A DNA stretch of 18,287 nt, taken from CAYRVF01 sp964427535 (GTDB lineage Bacteria; Chloroflexota; Ktedonobacteria; Ktedonobacterales; JADMIN01). The notes beneath the pieces were generated by a model. It ran no database searches. It was not told the origin of the DNA and saw only the letters and a program-made list of their open reading frames with translations. Made by a program: the position numbers and the translations under genes. Location: positions 1 through 18,287 of the forward strand of contig CAYRVF010000104.1 of the NCBI GenBank assembly GCA_964427535.1, in the 5' to 3' direction. Shown piece after piece: positions 6,186-14,084 of this stretch (its first letter is position 1; each line of letters starts with the position of its first letter).

Positions 6186-7508
6186 TTACTGCAGCAGTTC
6201 GGTGCGAGCCTCGCGGAGGCGCTGGGCGATGTGCGCGGGTTCCTCGCCGGTCAGCGCCATCTCTTTCATTTGGGCCAGCACGCGCGCCCACTGTGGCGCC
6301 TTCTCGGTATAGCGACTGTCGCGGGCGATGAGGTCTTGTAGCACGCGCACCTCCAGGAGCAGGCGGGTCGAGCGGTCGCGCATGTCCCCCTCCTCCTCGC
6401 CAGTGGGGGTGTAGTCCACGTCGTGTGTCGCGTCATGCACGCGCACGATCAGGGCGGAGAACGCCGTCTTCAGCATCTCTTCGAGACGTGGGCGCTCCAG
6501 CGAGCCGCTATCGAAGCTGAGGACGCCGGTGAGCTGCACGTCCACGACGGGCGCCATGTCTTCCGTGGGGGTGCCTGTCATCCCATATTCGCGTGACTTG
6601 TTGCGGCAGAAGCGCTCGAAAGTGTCGTAGAACGCGGTCGGGTCGGCGATGCCATCGGCGCCAAAACTCAGCCGCACGAAGGGACGGCGCGGATTGATCG
6701 GGTGCTCGGTGGTATGTCGACGCTCCCCCTCAGGCACATCCGTCTCGACGGACACGACGTAATAGCCGCGGTCCCACTGGCTCTCCTCGGCGCCCCACGT
6801 CTCGGTCGAGCCTGGATTGTAGATCCAGTTGTCGATGTCGTAGTTCTTGTGGACGTGCCCAAGGCCGATGTAGTCCACCAGCCCGCGCAGCGGCTCGAAC
6901 TGCGCGCGCGTCGGCAGTCCGTGGAGCTGGGGCACGATGCCCTCCACGCCGGTGTGCATCAGCAGCACGCGGTACTCGACGCCCGCTGCCTCCTCATCCG
7001 CGCGCGCCGCCGCCAGCTCGCGGGCGAACGCCTCCATCACGCGTGCGGTGCTCGCGCCATACCAGGGCAGCCCGTAGATGCGCAGCTTGCCGTCTTTCAG
7101 GTCCACGTACGCGCCGCGCATGCTCCCTTTGTCCCACGGTGTCAGTTGGGGGACGCCATGCTCGACCATCGGGTTGAGCAGGATGAGCAGGCCCTCCCAG
7201 CAGAGGAACTGCAGCCAGGAGACGCCGTCGCGGTAATAGCTGCGGTCGTGGTTGCCCTCGATGCCGATGGCGGGAATGCCCGCATCGTGGAGCTTCTTCA
7301 GCGCCGCCTGTGCCTGCATGAGGGTGAGCGCGTCAATCGCACGCTTATTGAAGAGATCTCCCGCGATGAGAAAGCAGTCCGCATGCCGCTCGATGGCGTC
7401 GTCCACCACGGAGATAAAGGCGCGCGCGAAGTCGTTGAAGCGCTCCTTCTCACCGTATTGCTCAAACCCGAGGTGATTGTCGGCGGTGTGGACGAACGTG
7501 GCTCTCAT
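6186..7508 (-). CDS. SbcD/Mre11-like DNA repair metallophosphoesterase
   Basis: A 440-residue protein with the complete calcineurin-like metal-binding set: HTADNHLG (Asp10, His12), AGDLF (Asp51), GNHD (Asn86, His87), MHTG (His185) and GHVH (His218, His220), followed by YNPGSTE (230-236) as in SbcD/Mre11 nucleases. Known members use two Mn ions to cut DNA ends and usually partner an SbcC/Rad50 ATPase. No SbcC is present in this window. The C-terminal 150 residues are charged and helical and could be a partner-binding region. The ATG at 7508 has TGGAG about seven bases upstream. A possible TAGAAT -10 box (7597-7602, minus) lies about 90 bases away with a poor -35. General phosphodiesterase function is an alternative, but the DNA-repair exonuclease family is the best fit. 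Confidence 0.85.
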   Translation of the reverse strand: MRATFVHTADNHLGFEQYGEKERFNDFARAFISVVDDAIERHADCFLIAGDLFNKRAIDALTLMQAQAALKKLHDAGIPAIGIEGNHDRSYYRDGVSWLQFLCWEGLLILLNPMVEHGVPQLTPWDKGSMRGAYVDLKDGKLRIYGLPWYGASTARVMEAFARELAAARADEEAAGVEYRVLLMHTGVEGIVPQLHGLPTRAQFEPLRGLVDYIGLGHVHKNYDIDNWIYNPGSTETWGAEESQWDRGYYVVSVETDVPEGERRHTTEHPINPRRPFVRLSFGADGIADPTAFYDTFERFCRNKSREYGMTGTPTEDMAPVVDVQLTGVLSFDSGSLERPRLEEMLKTAFSALIVRVHDATHDVDYTPTGEEEGDMRDRSTRLLLEVRVLQDLIARDSRYTEKAPQWARVLAQMKEMALTGEEPAHIAQRLREARTELLQ

Positions 7509-7643
7509 GCGGAGGCTCCAGCGGAGAACGCCTGGCGGACGACGGAGGTCGCGGAGTCCAGCCAGCGGGAATACGAGCGTCTAGGCTCGACGAGGTATTC
7601 TAGCCCACTGGCGCAAAAGCGGAAAAGCGTGCGCCGCAAATGG

Positions 7644-9542
7644 CTAGTGAGCATAGTAATACACGGCATACGGGCCGACGCGCGCGCGCGTGTAGCCCTG
7701 GTGCGGCAGGTGCTCCTGCTCGGCCTCACTGTCGAACTCGCGATCCTGGGCGGTCTCGGCGGGCAGGATGTACGCCGGGTGCGCGTCGGCAGCGACCTTC
7801 GCGATGTACGGCTCGTAGCGGTTGTTCATCAGGCGTAGATTGGGGTCGCCGTTCTGGCCGCGCACCGCACAGATGATGCGCTCGTTCGTCTCGAACGCGA
7901 TGCGGTAGCACGTCCAGTAGTCGCTGTAGTAATCGGTGATCTTGTGTGCGTCGAGAAACGCGATGACGCTGCTATCGAGCTGGCGCTGCGGGAGGCCGAA
8001 CGCACCAGGAGTCGCCGCCGCGGCGAGCGTCTGTGTGCCGCCCCAGAGCACGAACGCGAAGAGCAGCGCTAACCCGCCCGCCGCGATGGCTCGCCAGCGC
8101 CCGGTACCCACCCGCACTAGCGCGCGTGCCCGCCGCAGTTGTGGTGTCCAGCGCGCCAGCTCCGGACTCGCCCACTCCCACAACTGTCCTAAGAGCAGCG
8201 GCAGGCTGAAGTAGAGCGGCAGCAGATAGCGCACGGAGGTGAATTGATTGAGGTCCGCGGCGGGGCTGATCGCATAGATCACGAGATACATCGCCGCAGA
8301 GACGACCAGCATCGCCCGCAGCCACATCCGCGCGAACACAGCAGGCTCGGACGGCACGCGATAGAGCAGACGCGCTGGCCACCAGAACGGCCACGAGTGC
8401 CGGGCACGCCAGGCAGATCTCAGCCGGACGAATGCCCTGCGGCCGAGTGTCCACCCGACGAAGCTGAGGATGGCGAGCAGCCCGAGCGAGAACAGGATGT
8501 TCACGGAGTCACACAGTCCGCCCGCGACAGTCGAGAGGCCAGCCGAGGAGGCTGGATACGAGTACCAGATCGCGCCTGATTTGACACAGACATGCGGGCT
8601 GCCCGAGAGGACCGGCACGGCGACACTCAGCATCTCGCCGACCTGCGATGGCAGGTTCCCGAGAAGTAGAAACTCCCGCCCACCGGTACCCGCCGAGCCA
8701 ATTGTCACCGCCTCATCGTACGAGGCGTGCCCGTTGGCGAGATTGTAGGCGAGGTAGGGCAGCGCGCCGACGACGAAGAAGAGCAGTCCAACAACCGCGG
8801 CACCGCGCAGCAGTTCGGCGGTCCGCGTGAGGAGCAGCGTGACACACGCGACGAGCAGCACCGGCACGATCAGCAGATCGGACCAGAGCCCCAGGCCCGC
8901 ACACAGGCCGATGGCGGCGTAGGTGGCGAGACAGATGACCCACTCGCGCCGCATCTTCGGCACAGGATGGGGGGCGCGGAGCCGGAGCCAGACGCCGAGC
9001 AGCACGAGACTGCCGAACAGCAGGATGTCCTGATAGCCGCCGGTCGCGGCCGACTCGCGCAGCAACGCGATGGGCGGGCCGAGCGCGAGCCAGCCAAGCA
9101 CGAGCAGTCCAACGGCGCGGCCGTACGCCGCCACGCCAAGCGCATACATCGCCAGCAGGAAGCCGATGGTGAGCAGCAACACCGCCAGGTGCAGCACGAA
9201 TGTGGAGGAGCCGAATGCGAGGAAGAGCGGTGCGGCGACATACGACTGCAACGCGCCCATGTAGCGCTCGCCCCAGAAGAAGATCGGACGCGCGCCCTGC
9301 GATAGAATATGGCGAGTCACCAGACCGGTGATGGCCTCGTCGCTGTCGAGCGCGGGCCACCCCGAGAGCACCAGTGACAACCGCAGGAGAATCGCGACAG
9401 CGAGGAGCACAATCACGGCCCATTGCCGCCGTACCCATATGCCCAGCCGTGGCCGCATCGATCGCGAGACTCGAAACGCACCGCGTGGACTATCACTCCA
9501 CTTCGTGGGCACACTCTGTTGTTCGTGGAGGGGTGTCTGCAC
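7644..9542 (-). CDS. GT-C type integral membrane glycosyltransferase (GT39/GT83-like)
   Basis: A 632-residue protein with about eleven hydrophobic segments: the first at about 41-62, then a cluster through residue 330, and several near 390-530. Directly after the first segment comes an acidic loop LDSDEAITG (Asp68/Glu69), followed by a conserved-looking GERYMGALQSY stretch. This Asp/Glu-bearing first external loop is typical of GT-C enzymes such as protein mannosyltransferases and ArnT, which transfer sugars from polyprenyl-phosphate donors outside the membrane. Donor and acceptor cannot be read from sequence. The last 110 residues form a soluble C-terminal region. The start is a GTG at 9542, supported by AGAGG five bases upstream. 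The next Met (residue 29, near 9458) has no ribosome site. It stands alone between the queuosine-salvage gene and the nuclease gene; functional linkage is not evident. Confidence 0.75.
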   Translation of the reverse strand: MQTPLHEQQSVPTKWSDSPRGAFRVSRSMRPRLGIWVRRQWAVIVLLAVAILLRLSLVLSGWPALDSDEAITGLVTRHILSQGARPIFFWGERYMGALQSYVAAPLFLAFGSSTFVLHLAVLLLTIGFLLAMYALGVAAYGRAVGLLVLGWLALGPPIALLRESAATGGYQDILLFGSLVLLGVWLRLRAPHPVPKMRREWVICLATYAAIGLCAGLGLWSDLLIVPVLLVACVTLLLTRTAELLRGAAVVGLLFFVVGALPYLAYNLANGHASYDEAVTIGSAGTGGREFLLLGNLPSQVGEMLSVAVPVLSGSPHVCVKSGAIWYSYPASSAGLSTVAGGLCDSVNILFSLGLLAILSFVGWTLGRRAFVRLRSAWRARHSWPFWWPARLLYRVPSEPAVFARMWLRAMLVVSAAMYLVIYAISPAADLNQFTSVRYLLPLYFSLPLLLGQLWEWASPELARWTPQLRRARALVRVGTGRWRAIAAGGLALLFAFVLWGGTQTLAAAATPGAFGLPQRQLDSSVIAFLDAHKITDYYSDYWTCYRIAFETNERIICAVRGQNGDPNLRLMNNRYEPYIAKVAADAHPAYILPAETAQDREFDSEAEQEHLPHQGYTRARVGPYAVYYYAH

Positions 9543-9650
9543 TCCGACCTCTGCTTGCTGTGTCTTGCGTCGCCCGAATGGAGCCTAGCTGAACCGGGCG
9601 CTCCGTCGCACTTATCGGTGCCCGCCGCCCACGCACTTCCCCGTATTCTA

Positions 9651-9682
9651 CCAGACTTGCCAATGTCGCACAGGAAGTCTGG
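9651..9682 (-). terminator. Weak hairpin directly after the queuosine-salvage gene
   Basis: CCAGACTT (9651-9658) pairs with AAGTCTGG (9675-9682), an eight-base stem with a 16-base loop starting at the base after the stop codon. On the minus strand it is followed by TAGAAT rather than a T tract. It could be a poor terminator, or chance overlap with a -10 element (TAGAAT, 9650-9645) serving the glycosyltransferase gene. Confidence 0.35.
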
Positions 9683-10732
9683 CTAATAGTATATCGTCCG
9701 CGTGCGATGGTAGGGCGCGATGGATGGGCCGACGGACTGACTCTCGTGCCACAACCGGTAATCGATCGCGCTGGCTGTCTGATGAACGCCCGCCGATTCC
9801 AGGGCCCGCCGCAGCAGCTCGACGGACCAGATCGTCGCCGCGCGTATCTCGACTTCCGCTCGTGACCCGGACGGCAGCAGCGTGTAGCTGTCGACCAGAT
9901 CGGCCAGCTCCGGCGCATAGACCAGCACGCCCTCGGCGCGGAGGAGCTGCGGCAGCTTGTAATCGGCGAACGCGGTCAGGCGTTCAAGCCCGCGCGGCGC
10001 GATGGCTGTCCCGTTGGTCGCGGCGTGCAGATCGGCGACGGTGATCTGCGCCCGCTTGAGAAACGAGACTGTGTGCGCATCCCACTCGGCAGTGTCATTG
10101 AACGACGGGAAGTCGCGGGCGAGCAGCAGCGCCAGCCTCGCGGCGTCATGGTCCATCGCGATGACTGCGCGCTCGAACTGTCCATTGTAGCGTGCGTTGA
10201 GCACGCGGCCCACCTCGCGCGCATTCGCCAGCCGCTCCGCGAAGAGCGGTATCTCGGCCGCCCCAGGCGTGGGACGCAGGATGCGCGCGAGGTCGTCGGC
10301 GGGCATCGTAGCGAGGTAGTCCGCGTCCCACAGGGGAGTGCCCGACTCAGCCGCGCGGGTGAGCGCTGCTGCGAGGGCAGCGTAGCCGTCGAGCGTCTGG
10401 TCGCCTTGGTGAATCTGCCAGCGCGGCTCGCCTGGCATGCCCCAGAAGCTGAAGTTGAGCGCGTCGAGCAGCAGCACCCAGTTCGCCAGACGGTCTGGTG
10501 GCCCAGAGTAGTGCATGCCGGAGAAGGCGGGCGCCTCAGGCCACGGAACGTCTGCCCAGCGTGCGCCGAGCGCCGAGAGCGCGGCCAGATCGAGCGCCAC
10601 CAGCCCCGACTCGCGCACGACCCGCGCCGTGCTCGTCAGCACGCCTAGCGTGTCGTCGTCTGGAGGGGTAAGCAGCGCATCCAGCGCCGACATGTCAGAG
10701 CCCTTTTCGTTCGGTGAGCCGAAGGTCGTCAT
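9683..10732 (-). CDS. Queuosine-5'-phosphate N-glycosylase/hydrolase homologue (Qng1, DUF2419)
   Basis: About 349 residues. Diagnostic blocks of the queuosine salvage family: LLLDALNFSFWG, LFAERLANAREVG, FPSFNDTAEWD, VSFLKRAQITVADL, LTAFADYKLPQLLR, GVLVYAPELADLVD and GSRAEVEIRAATIW. Characterised members (human Qng1/C9orf64, and to my recollection a Sphaerobacter homologue) remove queuine from queuosine-5'-monophosphate so that the base can be reinserted into tRNA. The enzyme is cytosolic and has no signal or membrane segment. I choose the ATG at 10732 (GAGG five bases upstream); the ATG at 10693 (AAGGG upstream, 336 residues, close to the human length) is equally possible. The open frame reaches 10861 but that part lacks homology. 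It is divergent from the CBS gene, with about 200 bases between. Function rests on family similarity; I do not assign the catalytic residue. Confidence 0.88.
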   Translation of the reverse strand: MTTFGSPNEKGSDMSALDALLTPPDDDTLGVLTSTARVVRESGLVALDLAALSALGARWADVPWPEAPAFSGMHYSGPPDRLANWVLLLDALNFSFWGMPGEPRWQIHQGDQTLDGYAALAAALTRAAESGTPLWDADYLATMPADDLARILRPTPGAAEIPLFAERLANAREVGRVLNARYNGQFERAVIAMDHDAARLALLLARDFPSFNDTAEWDAHTVSFLKRAQITVADLHAATNGTAIAPRGLERLTAFADYKLPQLLRAEGVLVYAPELADLVDSYTLLPSGSRAEVEIRAATIWSVELLRRALESAGVHQTASAIDYRLWHESQSVGPSIAPYHRTRTIYY

Positions 10733-10934
10733 GTGCGCCTCGCCCGCATCATGTGTATCCTCCGCGTAGTACCAAGTGTGTCGCTCGTCTGCCAGGATGC
10801 CGCCATTGTCGCGTGGTGCCATTCTTGCTAGTCTTGAGTGACGCCGGTCGGATGCGGTCATGGTACACTCTTGCGCGCGACCTTCGCCAATGGGGACGAA
10901 GCGGCGCGTACCACTTCAGGAAGGAAGCACCTCC

Positions 10935-11414
10935 ATGCTGGCACGAAACATCCTGACGCACGAGGTTATCAGCATACTGCCCGACGCGACGGTCCACGAT
11001 GCCGCGCGGCTCCTCAGCAGCTACAACATCAGCGGCGTGCCAGTCGTCACAGCAGAAGGGGAGCTCGTGGGTATCGTCACGGAAGCCGATCTCATCAGCA
11101 AGGAGGGCGAGACGGTCGCCGACATCATGACCCCACGTGTCGTCTCGGTGACGGAGACGACACCCGTCGACGAGATCGCGCAGATCCTCACCAGCAACCG
11201 CTTCAAGCGTGTGCCGGTGGTGCGCGACGGACGAGTGGTGGGCATCGTCAGCCGGGCCGATATCGTGCGGATGATGGCGAGCCGCTGGGTCTGCCCAACG
11301 TGCGGCGAGATCCACCACGGCCGTATGCCCGCCGTGTGTCCGGCCTGTGGAGCGGATGGCTCGCACTTCGAGCGCGAGCTCGATCCCCGCCCCGAAATCA
11401 CGTCGCGCCAGTAA
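10935..11414 (+). CDS. CBS-pair protein with C-terminal rubredoxin-like metal knuckle
   Basis: A 159-residue protein. Two CBS motifs occupy residues 3-56 (HEVISILPDATVHDAARLL, GIVTEADLI) and 62-115 (VADIMTPRVVSV, GIVSRADIV). The pair normally binds adenine nucleotides and acts as an energy or ligand sensor. Residues 118-146 are WVCPTCG...AVCPACGADGSHFE, with Cys120, Cys123, Cys135 and Cys138. This CxxC-x11-CxxC arrangement with the trailing aromatic resembles the rubredoxin domain of rubrerythrins and probably binds Fe or Zn. The start at 10935 is selected by AGGAAGGA about nine bases upstream and by the CBS boundary; an open frame of 25 codons precedes it. It is a single-gene unit ended by a strong terminator. 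No partner enzyme is adjacent, so the regulated target is unknown. Confidence 0.87.
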   Translation: MLARNILTHEVISILPDATVHDAARLLSSYNISGVPVVTAEGELVGIVTEADLISKEGETVADIMTPRVVSVTETTPVDEIAQILTSNRFKRVPVVRDGRVVGIVSRADIVRMMASRWVCPTCGEIHHGRMPAVCPACGADGSHFERELDPRPEITSRQ

Positions 11415-11470
11415 CCGCGCTCCCTGGATATATTCCGGACGCTCCCAGCAAGTCGGAGCGCGAGAGACAA

Positions 11471-11512
11471 GACCAGCCGCACACCCTCATTGGATGTGCG
11501 GCTGGTCGTTTT
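11471..11512 (+). terminator. Rho-independent terminator after the CBS gene
   Basis: A perfect 13-base stem, GACCAGCCGCACA (11471-11483) with TGTGCGGCTGGTC (11495-11507), with an 11-base loop, followed by GTTTT. A smaller six-base hairpin, CGCTCC/GGAGCG (11440-11460), precedes it. It shares the AGCCGCA/TGCGGCT core with the hairpins at 12563 and 14091. Confidence 0.85.
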
Positions 11513-11552
11513 CCACAGATGCGTTTCAGTTGGTGTAAAGTCGTGGCCCGGA

Positions 11553-11581
11553 TTATGTAAACGAAACACACCAGGTACAAT
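11553..11581 (+). promoter_or_regulatory. Possible promoter of the Pro/Gln-rich membrane protein gene
   Basis: A good -10 box TACAAT (11576-11581) sits 17 bases after a poor -35, TTATGT (11553-11558). The expected start near 11588 leaves a leader of about 70 bases to the ATG at 11657. It rests mainly on the -10 box. Confidence 0.35.
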
Positions 11582-11656
11582 GCCTCAACGAAAGGTGGAC
11601 GCACGACGAAGAGGCGCACGGCGCTTCTGAGTGTCAAGGAGGAGAGGAGACTTCAC

Positions 11657-12436
11657 ATGGCACACAATACACTCGGGCCAACCCAGGACTCCAGCACAGA
11701 GCGCGAGACGGTACGAGAAGAGGTCGTCACGCCTGGCGAGCCGACTCAGGAACATGTTCGCGATGACACGGTCCGCGATACCCGCCCAGTCGCCGAGTCG
11801 CGCAACGCGGAGCCCGTTCCCGCTGCGAGGACAGTCCAACAGCCAGTCTACCCGCCGCCAATGGGATATCCGCCGCAGCCAGGCTACCAGCCCCAGCCAG
11901 GCTATATCCCGGCCCATGCCGAGATGCTCGTGCCAGGCGATCGCATCCGGTGGGGTCCCGTGTGGGCGGGACTTATGACGACGCTTAGCGGCTTCATCGT
12001 GCTGGAGCTGCTCGCCTACGCCATCGGCATCCTCAACGGCACGTCGTCCACCGGCACCTCGACAGGTGGCTGGGTCACGGGTATCATCGCTCTCATAGCG
12101 TTCTTCCTTGGCGGCTGGGTCGCGGAGATGACGTCGGCCGCGCGCGGCGTGGGCGCGGGCATCATCAACGGCCTGATGGTCTGGGCATTGGGGGTCACGC
12201 TGATCGTGCTGTTCTCGCTGGTCGGGCTGGGCACGTTCTTTGGCGCGGCAGGTAACGTGCTCGGGCAGATCGCGGCGTCGAGCCGGTCGCTCAACATCGG
12301 CCAGCTCTCGGCGGTCTCGAATCTGGCGGCGTGGGGCGCGTTCATCTCGCTCGTCGCCTCGGCGCTGGCCGCCGCGCTCGGCGGTCTGGTCGCCTCACGC
12401 GGAGATGCGATCGGGCGGCTCTCGCACAATCACTAG
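11657..12436 (+). CDS. Four-helix membrane protein with Pro/Gln/Tyr-rich N-terminal tail
   Basis: A 259-residue protein of unknown function. Residues 1-60 are charged and probably disordered. Residues 62-86 carry a repeated GYPPQPGYQPQPGY pattern. Four hydrophobic segments follow at about 101-127, 138-156, 164-197 and 222-247. The membrane part, RWGPVWAGL ... FFLGGWVAEM ... IINGLMVWALG, has the Trp-Gly/Gly-Gly layout seen in small membrane proteins annotated as PhnA-like or YrzE-like; this resemblance is from memory and weak. A very strong Shine-Dalgarno (GGAGGAGAGGAG) ends about seven bases before the ATG, suggesting high expression. It is followed by a hairpin repeat and a terminator, so it is monocistronic. 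Tyr/Pro-rich tails of this type often mediate self-association or wall contact, but nothing here proves that. Confidence 0.8.
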   Translation: MAHNTLGPTQDSSTERETVREEVVTPGEPTQEHVRDDTVRDTRPVAESRNAEPVPAARTVQQPVYPPPMGYPPQPGYQPQPGYIPAHAEMLVPGDRIRWGPVWAGLMTTLSGFIVLELLAYAIGILNGTSSTGTSTGGWVTGIIALIAFFLGGWVAEMTSAARGVGAGIINGLMVWALGVTLIVLFSLVGLGTFFGAAGNVLGQIAASSRSLNIGQLSAVSNLAAWGAFISLVASALAAALGGLVASRGDAIGRLSHNH

Positions 12437-12460
12437 CGGGTGGAACCTTCACCACCGGAA

Positions 12461-12500
12461 CCTCACTCCCAACCCTTTTCCCTTAGGAGGAAGGGGTGCG
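12461..12500. repeat. C/G-rich hairpin repeat (REP-like), copy 2
   Basis: CCTCACTCCCAACCCTTTTC followed by GGAGGAAGGGGTGCG gives an imperfect stem ACCCTTTTCC/GGAAGGGGT. Its layout (C-rich leader, pyrimidine arm, short loop, purine arm) matches the element at 6061-6110. It lies between the stop at 12436 and the terminator at 12563. Confidence 0.5.
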
Positions 12501-12562
12501 TCGGCAGGGAAAAGACCCGCAGATGGCGGCGTACTTCACCCTGAACAAGACATCCACAACAC

Positions 12563-12598
12563 AGCCGCACCTTCCAAACGGGAGGTGCGGCTCGTTCT
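12563..12598 (+). terminator. Hairpin terminator after the four-helix membrane protein gene
   Basis: AGCCGCACCTTCC (12563-12575) pairs with GGGAGGTGCGGCT (12580-12592), a 13-base stem with one G-T pair and a four-base loop, followed by the moderately T-rich CGTTCTTG. The stem matches the hairpin at 14091 almost base for base. Confidence 0.65.
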
Positions 12599-12720
12599 TG
12601 TGTCCGATGATGCCCCTTGATAGCAAGAGTATCATATAACAGCCAAATTGCTTTTCTGGCAAACGCTCACCAATCCTATGACGGCGATTCGCTGGTGCTT
12701 GGTAGTGAAAGACAACACGC

Positions 12721-14004
12721 ATGCAAATGAGGCGCTATGTGCTGGGCGGCTTGCTTGTGCTCTCTGTGATGCTTGCCGGGTGTGCTGGGACGACATCGCA
12801 CAAAACGTCAGCAACCTCTACGCCTACCGCTGCCGCCAATCCCACGGCCGTGGCCACGCCTCGGCCCAGCACGATTTACGTTGGCGCCGGAGAAACCATC
12901 TCCGCCCTGGACGTGCACACTGGAGCGGTGCGGTGGGCGTATAACACGGGCGTCACCCCTGTCCCGGTCGAGGGCGTTGGGGCGCTCACGGTCGCGGGTG
13001 ACGAGTTGCTCTTCCTCGATGGCGGCGATTATTCGCTCTCCGCGCTCTCGAGGACAACTGGAACCCTGCTCTGGAAGGCGGGCAGTGTTCAGAGTGCAAC
13101 GGGTGGCGGCTATATCGTTGTCGCGGATGGCGTCGCCGTCGCCACATCACATGCGGTTCAGGTGGCGAACACGACGACGGCGGTTGACCTCCAGTCGGGC
13201 AAAGTGCTCTGGACACAGCCAACTGGCGCGACTCAGCTACTCGCCGGACGTGGCATGATCTACAAGGCGCGAGTACTACCTGGCGGCGATGCCGAGCCCG
13301 TCACGAATGGCTACATCCAGGCGCTCAAACCCACCACGGGCACGGTCCTCTGGCAAGCCGACGGCCATGACTATTCCTTCATGAGTCTAGCTGGAAATTC
13401 GCTCATAGCGACGGACAGTCTTGGTCTCGTCTCCTTCAACGCTCAAACCGGCACGCAGGAATGGTCACAGGCACTGCCTGGCCTCTCCACAGTGGAACAG
13501 GACGGAAAGGTCTTCTATCTTGGTGATGGACATCATCTGTACGCGTTTGACACCAGTACACATTCGATCCTGTGGCAGACGCCCGTCGCTGATTATGGAG
13601 CGCTCTACCAGAATGGGCTGATCTGCGCCAGCGGCTCCGACCAAGTCTTATATGGGTTCGATGCGGCGACAGGCGCACAGCTCTGGCATGCTAGCAGTGC
13701 TGAAGGCTACACCGGCCTACTTGCCGATAGCGGCCTGTGTATTGCCGACAGTTACTATGGTCAGGTGACTACAGCGCCACTTACAGCAATAGACGCTAGG
13801 ACAGGAGCGATCCGCTGGACTGCAAATATGACAGACATTCAGGGACAGCGGTTGGTATCTGGTGGTAACGTATTTGTGATCTCTGGGGGAGGTCACAGCG
13901 GGCAGAATACCACTCTGAATGCACTCTCTGAGGCTGACGGTTCCAAGACGTGGCAATTTGACACCGGTGGCGCACAGCAAGGTTCTATCGCGCTTGGCTC
14001 GTAG
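12721..14004 (+). CDS. PQQ/BamB-type beta-propeller lipoprotein
   Basis: A 427-residue protein. Residues 1-20 are a type II signal peptide (basic MQMRR start, hydrophobic core) ending in the lipobox LAGC, so Cys21 should be acylated and the protein held on the outer face of the membrane. A Ser/Thr/Ala/Pro linker (about 24-50) leads to about eight or nine propeller repeats: ISALDVHTGAVRW, LSALSRTTGTLLW, AVDLQSGKVLW, IQALKPTTGTVLW, LYAFDTSTHSILW, LYGFDAATGAQLW, LTAIDARTGAIRW and LNALSEADGSKTW. No quinoprotein catalytic residues are evident, so binding or scaffold function is likelier than redox. The ribosome site is weak; ATG at residue 3 is an alternative start. The propeller resembles those of the TIR proteins but there is no TIR or Tat motif. 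A BamB outer-membrane role is not supported. Confidence 0.87.
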   Translation: MQMRRYVLGGLLVLSVMLAGCAGTTSHKTSATSTPTAAANPTAVATPRPSTIYVGAGETISALDVHTGAVRWAYNTGVTPVPVEGVGALTVAGDELLFLDGGDYSLSALSRTTGTLLWKAGSVQSATGGGYIVVADGVAVATSHAVQVANTTTAVDLQSGKVLWTQPTGATQLLAGRGMIYKARVLPGGDAEPVTNGYIQALKPTTGTVLWQADGHDYSFMSLAGNSLIATDSLGLVSFNAQTGTQEWSQALPGLSTVEQDGKVFYLGDGHHLYAFDTSTHSILWQTPVADYGALYQNGLICASGSDQVLYGFDAATGAQLWHASSAEGYTGLLADSGLCIADSYYGQVTTAPLTAIDARTGAIRWTANMTDIQGQRLVSGGNVFVISGGGHSGQNTTLNALSEADGSKTWQFDTGGAQQGSIALGS

Positions 14005-14084
14005 AACTCCAGTGACACGCCGCATCAGCAAGTTTCTCCTCTCTCAGCATCAGCCAGGGAGGGGGACAGTGCTGACCTCAGATA

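Noticed and set aside
6702..7838. Long + strand open frame of 378 residues opposite the nuclease gene.
   Set aside because: The opposite strand encodes a complete metallophosphoesterase with all motifs. The + frame has no recognisable domain and is a GC-rich shadow.
8727..9305. Charged Glu/Gln/Arg-rich + strand open frame.
   Set aside because: It is antisense to the membrane glycosyltransferase; its composition is that expected from reverse-reading hydrophobic codons.
10834..10869. TTGAGT (10834-10839) with TACACT (10864-10869) as promoter of the CBS gene.
   Set aside because: The 24-base spacer does not fit, and no -35 box lies at 16-18 bases.
12721..14004. BamB of the outer-membrane assembly complex.
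   Set aside because: The lipobox and propeller fit, but there are no other Bam genes and the context suggests a monoderm. The repeat type alone is not specific.
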